This document shows positions 1-4,219 of a DNA stretch of 6,826 nucleotides, piece after piece (position 1 is the first letter of the stretch; each line of letters starts with the position of its first letter). The notes below the pieces were generated by a model. That model saw only the letters and a program-made list of their open reading frames with translations. It did no database searches and was not told where the DNA came from. Position numbers and translations under genes: made by a program. Source of the stretch: Rhodospirillales bacterium (GTDB lineage: Bacteria > Pseudomonadota > Alphaproteobacteria > Acetobacterales > Acetobacteraceae); contig JAATGE010000553.1 of the NCBI GenBank assembly GCA_015654825.1, positions 1 to 6,826 of the forward strand. The letters are read 5' to 3'.

Positions 1-15
1 ATCATCACCGATATC

Positions 16-104
16 GGCTTCGCCGGGGAACGACGTAAAGCCGCGCAGCGCTATCGGGGGTCTGGGGCCTCAGGCCCCAGCGGGTCCAGGGCAGAGCCCT
101 GGCC
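16..104 (-). repeat. GC-rich double-hairpin repeat element, partial at window edge
   Basis: Two adjacent perfect hairpins are visible. CTGGGGCC (62-69) pairs with GGCCCCAG (73-80), and CCAGGGC (86-92) pairs with GCCCTGG (96-102); they are joined by CGGGT. The hairpins are preceded by a conserved flank (16-61) containing GGCTTCGCCGGGG and AAAGCCGCGCAGCGCT. The whole 89-nt stretch is the reverse complement, with a modest number of mismatches and one compensated indel, of 3818-3906, so it is a dispersed repeat rather than a chance GC stretch. It is marked minus because it lies opposite to that copy. It probably continues leftward out of the window. I recall such double hairpins as frequent in Acetobacteraceae intergenic regions. 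The function is unknown: a non-autonomous mobile element or a terminator or processing site are both possible. Confidence 0.75.
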
Positions 105-144
105 TTCCTGACCTTAACTCAGCGCCGTCGCGCCAGCGCCCCGC

Positions 145-173
145 TTGCGTGGCCAGGTATCAGAAGCTAGGCA
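145..173 (+). promoter_or_regulatory. Putative sigma70-type promoter of tRNA-Val
   Basis: TTGCGT (145-150) and TAGGCA (168-173, within GCTAGGCA) are separated by exactly 17 nt. The -10 is poor against TATAAT but fits the GCTA core of alphaproteobacterial -10 elements. Transcription would start near 180, about ten nt before the mature tRNA. The same TTGCGT hexamer at 17-nt spacing precedes the small RNA and the upstream pilin gene. This is inferred from position and pattern only. Confidence 0.4.
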
Positions 174-189
174 GTGCGCCCGTTCAACC

Positions 190-264
190 GGGCGCGTAGC
201 TCAGCGGAAGAGCACTACCTAGACACGGTAGGGGTCACAGGTTCGATCCCTGTCGCGCCCACCA
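190..264 (+). tRNA. tRNA-Val (anticodon GAC) with A at position 33
   Basis: This is a complete cloverleaf. The acceptor stem is GGGCGCG (190-196) with CGCGCCC (254-260). The D stem is GCTC/GAGC, with G18 and G19 at 206-207. The anticodon stem is CTACC (215-219) with GGTAG (227-231). The variable loop has five nt, and the T arm is ACAGG/CCTGT with loop TTCGATC. A discriminator A (261) and an encoded CCA (262-264) close the 3' end. The anticodon loop reads TAGACAC, giving anticodon GAC (222-224), which decodes GUC and GUU valine codons. The base before the anticodon (221) is A, whereas position 33 is almost universally U in elongator tRNAs. All stems pair perfectly, so the gene otherwise looks intact. 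Confidence 0.95.
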
Positions 265-330
265 TTGTTTTCAATGGATTAGGTCCCGCATTGCGCCTGC
301 CGAAGCGGCCCGGGCCAAGCCGCACCGGTG

Positions 331-582
331 CTAGCTGTCGCGCGACGCGACAGCACGTTTGCGTCGCGATGTAGCCCGTGGCCGCGCCCCTGTAGGCCCG
401 CCGCACTCCGTACAGAGAAATCGGGTGTCCATTCTCAGCGTCAGCAACAACCACACCGGCAGCCACAGGCCGACCGTGATGATGGCGAAGAATCCGTGCA
501 CGAAGTGATTGGGCCGATTGCTTTGCGCCATCACAAGTTTGTTGTCGTGCGGACACCAGTACCGCCGGTACTTGATGATCAT
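331..582 (-). CDS. Small single-pass membrane protein with degenerate zinc-ribbon pattern
   Basis: The product is 83 aa from ATG at 582-580. A TTG start at 600 would add six residues; I prefer the ATG because a GGGG purine run lies just upstream and the family-like sequence begins at [10 protein letters not shown]. The order is a short N-terminal part with C10-P-H12-D13, a conserved-looking RPNH segment (23-26), one hydrophobic helix (about 28-49, ending [12 protein letters not shown]), a C-terminal pair C57-T-E-C60, and a basic Arg/Lys-rich tail (65-81). This resembles small proteins in which CxxC pairs on both sides of a HLxHxxLTxxTxGLWxxVW-type helix form a split zinc ribbon. Here the first pair is CPHD, so metal binding may use His/Asp or be lost. 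It is divergent from the amidohydrolase gene. The role is unknown. A hairpin overlaps its last codons. Confidence 0.65.
   Translation of the reverse strand: MIIKYRRYWCPHDNKLVMAQSNRPNHFVHGFFAIITVGLWLPVWLLLTLRMDTRFLCTECGGPTGARPRATSRRKRAVASRDS
334..354. terminator. Nine-bp perfect hairpin between tRNA and the convergent gene
   Basis: GCTGTCGCG (334-342) pairs with CGCGACAGC (346-354) around a CGA loop. It sits immediately before the stop codon of the minus-strand membrane protein gene and about 70 nt after the tRNA on the plus strand. In the plus direction it is followed by ACGTTTG, which is only a weak T tract. It could end tRNA transcription in one direction and the small gene in the other, but neither side has a good U run. 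Confidence 0.3.
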
Positions 583-776
583 CGATGCCCCGGCCTGCAA
601 CCGCCCCCTTCATGTCGCCCGCTGGGTGCACCCGGACGGGCGCCGGCGCAAGCTGCCATGACCGGGGCGCAGCGCCACCGCCGACACGCGGGGTTGTTGC
701 GCGCGGCCGCGCGGCCCGCTTCAATGCGGCCGCGCGAACAGGATTGGCAGGCGATGGCGGACAGTCGCAACTCGAT

Positions 777-1673
777 ATGGACAGCCTGACACAAGACGCC
801 CCCGGCCCGATCGACCCAACCACACCGGGTTCCTCTGTCGCGCCGTGCTACACGATCCATGCGCCCCCGGAACAAACACTGCCGCTGGTTTTCGCCTCCG
901 CCCATTCGGGCCGCGCCTACACGCCGGAATTCGTCGCCACCGCCAGGCTCGATGAGCTCACGCTCCGCCGCAGCGAGGACAGCTACGTCGACGAGATCTT
1001 CGCCGCCATCCCGGCACTCGGCGCGCCGCTGCTGGCGGCGAGTTTCCCGCGCGCGTTCTGCGACGTGAACCGCGAGGCCTGGGAACTTGATCCGGCGATG
1101 TTCGAGGACGCGCTGCCGCCGTGGGTGAATACGACGAGCCCGCGCGTCGGCGCAGGTTTCGGCACCATTGCCCGCGTCGTCGCCAACGGCGAGGCGATTT
1201 ACGGCATTCGGCTGCGCTTCGCCGAAGCGGAGCGCCGGGTGCGCGGCTATTGGGAGCCGTATCACGCGGCGCTCGCGGCCCTGGTCGAGGCGACCCTCGA
1301 GCGCTTCGGTGTCTGCGTCCTGGTGGACTGCCATTCGATGCCGAGCAGCGCCACGGCGACGCTGGCGCCGCCCCCCGACGTCGTGCTGGGCGACGCGTAC
1401 GGTGCCGCCTGTGCCGCGCCGCTGGTGCGCCGCGTGGAAACGTTCTTTGCCGGGCACGGCTATTTAACGCGGCGCAACGACCCTTATGCGGGCGGCTACG
1501 TCACGCGCCATTACGGCCGGCCGCGGCGCAATGTGCACGCGCTGCAGATCGAATTCGCGAGGCGCCTCTACATGAATGAGACGACGCTCGAGAAACGCGC
1601 CGGCTTCACGCGCCTTGCGCAGGACGCTGCCGCTCTCGTGCCGGTGCTCGCCGAAATCACCTTGTCGCTGTAA
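777..1673 (+). CDS. N-formylglutamate amidohydrolase family protein
   Basis: The 298-aa product matches the N-formylglutamate amidohydrolase (deformylase) family, whose founding activity releases formate from N-formyl-L-glutamate in histidine degradation; many orphan members have unproven substrates. Recognisable blocks in order are: SAHSGRAYTPEF (41-52), RRSEDSYVDEIF (64-75), FCDVNREAWELDP (94-106), GAGFGTIARVV (125-135), YWEPYHAAL (159-167), LVDCHSMP (182-189), VLGDAYG (203-209), and NDPYAGGYVTRHYGRP then HALQIEFARRLYMNE (234-268). The His and Asp of AHSG and DCHS are the expected metal and catalytic residues. The length is usual for the family. The frame stays open upstream to 585, but family similarity begins only around residue 24, so ATG 777 is preferred; its SD is weak. 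No hut genes are adjacent, and a double-hairpin repeat follows the stop. It is probably cytoplasmic. Confidence 0.9.
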   Translation: MDSLTQDAPGPIDPTTPGSSVAPCYTIHAPPEQTLPLVFASAHSGRAYTPEFVATARLDELTLRRSEDSYVDEIFAAIPALGAPLLAASFPRAFCDVNREAWELDPAMFEDALPPWVNTTSPRVGAGFGTIARVVANGEAIYGIRLRFAEAERRVRGYWEPYHAALAALVEATLERFGVCVLVDCHSMPSSATATLAPPPDVVLGDAYGAACAAPLVRRVETFFAGHGYLTRRNDPYAGGYVTRHYGRPRRNVHALQIEFARRLYMNETTLEKRAGFTRLAQDAAALVPVLAEITLSL

Positions 1674-1686
1674 GCGATGCGGCGAA

Positions 1687-1726
1687 GGCCAGGGCATCGC
1701 CCTGGACCCGCCGGGGACACGTCCCC
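1687..1726 (+). repeat. Short copy of the double-hairpin repeat, possible terminator
   Basis: CCAGGGC (1689-1695) pairs with GCCCTGG (1699-1705) across ATC, and GGGGAC (1713-1718) pairs with GTCCCC (1721-1726) across AC. The linker ACCCGCC and the order of hairpins match the copy at 3818-3859. It begins 13 nt after the amidohydrolase stop, the same distance as the 3818 copy keeps from the transglycosylase stop. It lacks the 45-nt flank seen in the longer copies. There is no T tract, so any terminator role would be non-canonical or Rho-linked. Confidence 0.65.
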
Positions 1727-1908
1727 ACAATTGCATTGCCCACAAGCTACTTTGGACGCACTATAGCGAACGACGCTGCGCATCGAACACTGCGCGCCGC
1801 ATTCCACCGGAAGAATGGCGGACCGGGCGCAAGGCTCCCCCGTACCAATGCGCCTCCCGCGTGACGGACCGGCGTGGAACCGCGGCGTTCGTTACGCGAA
1901 AATCGAGG
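1727..1908. other. Intergenic region between convergent genes, nothing firm
   Basis: This lies downstream of both the amidohydrolase gene (plus) and the pilin gene (minus). I see no convincing ORF. An ACTATAG string near 1759-1765 resembles a -10 on either strand, but no -35 at proper spacing supports it. No T-rich intrinsic terminator for the pilin transcript is visible. Confidence 0.4.
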
Positions 1909-2079
1909 CTAGATGCTCTTGCCGATCGTGCTCATCAGCGTGCTCAGCGTGGTGCCGAAGCTCTGGAAGATAATGATCAGCACGAGGCCGAGCACGCCGG
2001 CGATAATGCCGTACTCGAGTGCGGTGACCGCGCGCCGGTCGTTGGCGAGATCGGCGGTGACTTTGTTCCAGCTTATCAT
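1909..2079 (-). CDS. flp: Flp/Fap-type mini-pilin, paralogue 2
   Basis: The 56-aa product has the layout of Flp pilins of tad/cpa systems. A short basic leader (MISWNKVTADLANDRR) is followed by AVTALEYGIIAGVLGLVLI, with E22-Y23 at the expected place, then one hydrophobic helix (about 25-38), and a Ser/Thr-rich end STLMSTIGKSI. The prepilin peptidase would be expected to cut just before VTALEY, putting Glu at +5; the residue before the cut is then Ala (17), not the usual Gly. The subunit would be assembled into an adhesive fibre at the inner membrane. ATG at 2079 is chosen over an in-frame upstream start because GGGGGAG (2094-2088) sits 8 nt before it. The C-terminal two thirds closely match the neighbouring paralogue. 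No tad/cpa assembly genes are in the window. Confidence 0.88.
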   Translation of the reverse strand: MISWNKVTADLANDRRAVTALEYGIIAGVLGLVLIIIFQSFGTTLSTLMSTIGKSI

Positions 2080-2087
2080 GCGATGTA

Positions 2088-2094
2088 CTCCCCC
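2088..2094 (-). promoter_or_regulatory. Ribosome binding site deciding the pilin-2 start
   Basis: On the minus strand GGGGGAG lies 8 nt upstream of ATG at 2079. This places the start at 2079 rather than at the longer in-frame alternative at 2160. Its GGGAG could pair with the CUCCC of the small RNA at 2722-2802. Confidence 0.65.
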
Positions 2095-2176
2095 AATGGT
2101 CTGTCTGGCATCGCACAATTTCGTCGTCTTGACGTTTTTGGCGACCCTGCGTCCACACACTTGTGCGCCGGACGGT

Positions 2177-2212
2177 CATATATCAAAACGTAATGGCTTG
2201 TCGCGATATATG
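2177..2212. repeat. AT-rich 8-bp inverted repeat between the two pilin genes
   Basis: CATATATC (2177-2184) and GATATATG (2205-2212) are perfect inverted copies separated by 20 nt, in an AT-rich patch of an otherwise GC-rich region. It lies 98 to 133 nt upstream of the pilin-2 start codon. It could be an operator or part of a promoter; no clear -35/-10 pair was found around it. Confidence 0.45.
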
Positions 2213-2272
2213 GACACGCTCACGTAAATTTGTATAACCCGCTTGCGCAACAGCATGGTTGCACAACCGCGG

Positions 2273-2440
2273 CTAGATGCTCTTGCCGATTGTGCTGAAC
2301 AGCGTGCTCAGCGTGGAGCCGAGGTTCTTGAACAGTACGATCAGCACAAGGCCGAGCACGCCGGCAATGATGCCGTATTCGAGGGCGGTGACGGCGCGAC
2401 GTTCGCGAAGAAGTACGCGCAATTTGTCGATGTGCTTCAT
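2273..2440 (-). CDS. flp: Flp/Fap-type mini-pilin, paralogue 1 (55 aa)
   Basis: The 55-aa product starts MKHIDKLRVLLRERR, continues with AVTALEYGIIAGVLGLVLI (residues 16-34), and ends STLFSTIGKSI. It has a basic leader, Glu at the expected +5 of the mature pilin (with Ala at -1), one hydrophobic helix and a short polar tail. From the RRAV motif to the stop it matches the downstream paralogue at most positions, and the last five residues are identical, so the pair arose by tandem duplication; the leaders have diverged. ATG at 2440 has GGAG (2451-2448) 7 nt upstream. A promoter-like pair about 90 nt further upstream would give a leader of about 80 nt containing the hairpin GCCACC/GGTGGC (2497-2513). 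A 193-nt gap separates it from the second pilin, so co-transcription is possible but not compelled. Confidence 0.88.
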   Translation of the reverse strand: MKHIDKLRVLLRERRAVTALEYGIIAGVLGLVLIVLFKNLGSTLSTLFSTIGKSI

Positions 2441-2527
2441 TTGATTGCTCCGCGGAAATATTCAGACTGTTTGCGGGTCCGAACGGCCTGCACTGCGCCA
2501 CCCGGACGGTGGCCGCTTCTGACTACA

Positions 2528-2556
2528 AAGATAATCGAACAGTTGGCGGCACGCAA
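2528..2556 (-). promoter_or_regulatory. Putative promoter of the upstream pilin gene
   Basis: On the minus strand TTGCGT (2556-2551) and TATCTT (2533-2528) are 17 nt apart. The predicted start is near 2521, giving a leader of about 80 nt before the pilin ATG. The sequence upstream (about 2560-2630) is distinctly AT-rich, as expected for a promoter or regulator site. This is pattern evidence only. Confidence 0.4.
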
Positions 2557-2721
2557 GCCAATTGTCTATATTAAGAGCTGATTATGTATAAATTCCCCGT
2601 GAATTCCCGATATTCAGGCGTTTGTTAACCCACGCCACACGCTCAGGTTGTGCCGCCAAGGCCGCGCCGCAAAATCGCAGGGCCGCACGCGCGCGAGCCG
2701 GCTGCGGTCGGAAAAATCGGC
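2557..2721. other. Intergenic stretch between pilin promoter and small RNA terminator
   Basis: There is no gene I can support. An AT-rich patch covers about 2560-2630 and could hold activator sites for the pilin promoter. The rest is GC-rich without a clear hairpin. Long open frames crossing it lack family-like sequence or a start with a ribosome binding site. Confidence 0.4.
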
Positions 2722-2753
2722 AAAAAAAATGGCGGCACTTTGCAGTGCCGCCA
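2722..2753 (-). terminator. Rho-independent terminator of the small RNA
   Basis: A perfect 10-bp GC-rich stem (2753-2744 with 2739-2730) closes a GCAA loop and is followed by T8 on the minus strand. There is no comparable T tract in the plus direction, which fixes the orientation. Confidence 0.88.
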
Positions 2754-2802
2754 AGTTTAGGGAGGAAACGTCCAAGAAGCAGCGTGCCGAAGCGACGCTG
2801 CG
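2722..2802 (-). ncRNA. Candidate small RNA with anti-Shine-Dalgarno loop
   Basis: Read 5' to 3' on the minus strand, three structures follow one another. Hairpin 1 (2801-2779) pairs GCAGCGT with ACGCTGC, then after one bulged C pairs GC with GC, and closes on a TTCG tetraloop. Hairpin 2 (2769-2755) is GTTTCCTCCCTAAAC: a GTTT/AAAC stem exposing CCTCCCT. Hairpin 3 (2753-2730) is a perfect 10-bp stem TGGCGGCACT/AGTGCCGCCA with loop GCAA, followed directly by eight T (2729-2722), a textbook intrinsic terminator. The promoter at 2837-2809 predicts a start at about 2802, exactly at the base of hairpin 1, for an RNA of about 81 nt. The exposed CCUCCC resembles the anti-SD loops of alphaproteobacterial trans-acting RNAs (suhB/mmgR-like, CcsR-like), which repress translation. 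Membership of a named family is unproven. Confidence 0.78.
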
Positions 2803-2808
2803 ATGCAC

Positions 2809-2837
2809 AATCTAGGTGCGCTTCCGGCTTGACGCAA
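2809..2837 (-). promoter_or_regulatory. Putative promoter of the small RNA
   Basis: On the minus strand TTGCGT (2837-2832) and TAGATT (2814-2809, within CCTAGATT) are 17 nt apart. The -10 fits both TATAAT (4 of 6) and the CTA-A core of alphaproteobacterial -10 elements. The start predicted at about 2802 coincides with the first base of hairpin 1. Copies of TGCATCGCA lie over the start (2807-2799) and upstream of the -35 (2854-2846). Confidence 0.55.
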
Positions 2838-2846
2838 GCTTTTTTT
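2827..2846 (+). terminator. Weak plus-strand hairpin with T7 tract
   Basis: GCTTG (2827-2831) pairs with CAAGC (2835-2839) across ACG and is followed by seven T (2840-2846). The stem is only 5 bp. It overlaps the -35 side of the small RNA promoter. It could end plus-strand readthrough before the transglycosylase gene, but no plus-strand gene lies just upstream. Confidence 0.35.
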
Positions 2847-2937
2847 GCGATGCAGCAAATTACGACTTTAGTGTGTAGGTACACGGCGTTGGCACGCCTT
2901 CATCTGCTGGAAACCCGGCCCGGTTACGCTCGCCCGG
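2847..2937. other. Upstream region of the transglycosylase gene
   Basis: The only promoter-like string is TTGCGA (2845-2850) with TAGTGT (2869-2874) at 18-nt spacing, which is weak. No convincing ribosome binding site precedes ATG 2938. Confidence 0.25.
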
Positions 2938-3804
2938 ATGTTCGCGCTCAGCTACCGCTTCTGCATGAGGTCCCTGGTGCTCGGCGCCGCCGCCAACGGC
3001 GTCGCGGCAACCGCCGTGAGTACCCCTGCGTCCGCCTCGGTGCCCGCGCTCGACAGCGCCCAGGCGCGCCTATGTTATAGTGCGATTGCCGCCGCGGAGG
3101 CAGTAACGCGCATCCCCGACGCGTTCCTTTCCGCCATCGGCCGGGTCGAATCCGGCCGCAGGGTGACCGGCAGCGGTACCGTCGCGCCGTGGCCATGGAC
3201 GGTCAATGCCGCCGGCATCGGCCATTTCTATGCCACGAAGGCGGAGGCGGTATCCGCGGTCCACCAGTTCCAGGCCCAAGGCGTACGGTCGCTCGATGTC
3301 GGCTGCCTGCAGGTCAACCTGTTTTATCATCCGGAGGCGTTCGCCAGCGTCGAGCAGGCGTTCGACCCGGTCAGCAATGCCGCCTACGCCGCGCGTTTCC
3401 TGCTGTCGCTGCATGCGCAGACCGGCAGCTGGCCGCGCGCGGCCGCGGCCTATCATTCCAGCACGCCGCTGCTCGGCGCCTCCTACCAACAGAAGGTGCT
3501 GGCCGCCTGGGCAGAGCCGGACCAGGCGCTGCCCGCTGACATGTCCGACCCCACGCCCCCGGCCGCAGCGGCGCCCGCGCCGATCAAGCCGCAAGCCAAG
3601 CCGCATGCAGTAGCGTCGGCACCCACAAAGGCGCCCCCACCGGCAAAGGCGCCAATCCAGGTGGCCTCCGCGCCGCGTCCATCCACGGGCTTTACCCGCA
3701 CGGTTGGCCTGCGCGCCGCGCCAGGCGGCATCGGCCGTACACTCGACGCCTATCGTACCATGCCCGTGCGGCTGGCGATGAGCGCCCCGCCACTCATTCG
3801 CTAG
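2938..3804 (+). CDS. Exported lytic transglycosylase, SLT domain
   Basis: The 288-aa product begins with a signal-peptide-like segment, with a probable cut after ASA near residue 34; an alternative start at Met10 is possible because neither ATG has a good SD. The SLT domain (about 46-190) shows IGRVESGRR with the catalytic Glu at 71, PWPWTVNAAGIGHFY (84-98), DVGCLQVNLFYHP (120-132), AFDPVSNAAYAARFL (141-155) and GSWPRAAAAYHSSTP (163-177). These are the blocks of goose-type/Slt70-like enzymes that cleave the MurNAc-GlcNAc bond of peptidoglycan to leave 1,6-anhydro-MurNAc. Cys46 and Cys123 could form a disulfide. A Pro/Ala/Lys-rich tail (about 200-250) may be a flexible wall-spanning segment. 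It is periplasmic. It lies divergent from the small RNA and near the pilin pair; a link to pilus assembly is only possible. A repeat element starts 13 nt after the stop. Confidence 0.9.
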   Translation: MFALSYRFCMRSLVLGAAANGVAATAVSTPASASVPALDSAQARLCYSAIAAAEAVTRIPDAFLSAIGRVESGRRVTGSGTVAPWPWTVNAAGIGHFYATKAEAVSAVHQFQAQGVRSLDVGCLQVNLFYHPEAFASVEQAFDPVSNAAYAARFLLSLHAQTGSWPRAAAAYHSSTPLLGASYQQKVLAAWAEPDQALPADMSDPTPPAAAAPAPIKPQAKPHAVASAPTKAPPPAKAPIQVASAPRPSTGFTRTVGLRAAPGGIGRTLDAYRTMPVRLAMSAPPLIR

Positions 3805-3817
3805 GCCAAGATAAAAA

Positions 3818-4000
3818 GGCCAGGGCCCTGCCCCGGACCCGCTGGGGACCAGTCCCCAGACCCCATTTAGCGCTGCGCGGCTTTCCATCGTCTCCCCGGC
3901 GAAGCCTGTACCAGCCGCGACCTTTCGGGCGTCGCCGTCCCCCCAAAGAGCGGGGTCTGGGGCCTACTGGCCCCAGCGGGTCCAGGGCAGAGCCCTGGCC
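3818..4000 (+). repeat. MITE-like element with inverted double-hairpin ends
   Basis: The left end (3818-3860) has CCAGGGC with GCCCCGG (one mismatch), then CTGGGGAC (3842-3849) with GTCCCCAG (3852-3859). The right end has CTGGGGCC (3957-3964) with GGCCCCAG (3969-3976), then CCAGGGC (3982-3988) with GCCCTGG (3992-3998). The two ends are inverted copies of each other around a core of about 90 nt. The left end plus the adjacent core (3818-3906) recurs in opposite orientation at 16-104. The architecture, with no coding frame, terminal inverted repeats and dispersed partial copies, suggests a non-autonomous element or a family-specific intergenic repeat. No target-site duplication was recognised. 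Confidence 0.65.
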
Positions 4001-4036
4001 TTCAACCTTGCCTTATCCCCCGAGCACATTCGCGTG

Positions 4037-4084
4037 ACGGCCAAAACGCCGCGAGGCCGCCATCCATGGCGCGGCCTTGGCCGT
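4037..4084 (+). other. Long imperfect stem-loop upstream of the efflux operon
   Basis: The outer arms ACGGCCAA (4037-4044) and TTGGCCGT (4077-4084) are perfectly complementary. Inside them GGCCGCCAT (4055-4063) pairs with ATGGC plus GGCC (4066-4076, GC bulged), leaving a 10-nt internal loop on the 5' side. The rest of 4001-4219 holds no gene I can support and no clear promoter. The structure could lie in the leader of the efflux operon or be part of another intergenic repeat. Confidence 0.45.
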
Positions 4085-4206
4085 TGCGGCTGATACCTTT
4101 TGTCGCCTGTCTGCCCTGCGGGGGGCCCCTGTTCCCGGCGCGGCGCGCCGCCTAAATGCCGCTCACAGCCTTCTGCTGCGGCCCTGTGGCCCTCGCAACC
4201 CTACCC

Positions 4207-4210
4207 GGAG
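4207..4210 (+). promoter_or_regulatory. Ribosome binding site deciding the adaptor start
   Basis: GGAG lies 9 nt upstream of ATG 4220. The frame is open back to 4100, but the first 40 residues from there are Pro/Arg/Cys-rich and unlike the family, while a normal signal peptide begins at 4220. Confidence 0.6.
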
Positions 4211-4219
4211 AGACGCCAC

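Noticed and set aside
328..789. Plus-strand ORF of 153 codons
   Set aside because: It is antisense to the membrane protein gene, low-complexity Arg/Pro/His-rich, with no SD and no recognisable domain.
215..823. Long minus-strand ORF of 202 codons ending [14 protein letters not shown]
   Set aside because: Its end is the antisense translation of the tRNA T and anticodon arms, a well-known spurious annotation pattern. The rest is Arg/Ala/Pro-rich shadow sequence overlapping two better supported genes.
579..1457. Minus-strand ORF of 292 codons
   Set aside because: It is a shadow of the amidohydrolase gene, Arg/Gly/Ala-rich as expected from antisense reading of GC-rich codons.
1687..1726. CRISPR-like array from the repeated GC hairpins
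   Set aside because: Copies are few, far apart, in both orientations and without regular spacers; no cas genes are present.
1727..1770. Promoter around ACTATAG near 1759
   Set aside because: No -35 at acceptable spacing on either strand and no gene suitably placed downstream.
1576..2193. Plus-strand ORF of 205 codons, and the similar one at 2243-2581
   Set aside because: Their resemblance to each other arises from reading the two duplicated pilin genes on the opposite strand.
2755..2769. GGGAGGAAAC on the plus strand as a ribosome binding site
   Set aside because: No start codon lies at proper distance; the nearest ATG (2803) opens a 9-codon frame. The sequence is better explained as the complement of the small RNA anti-SD hairpin.
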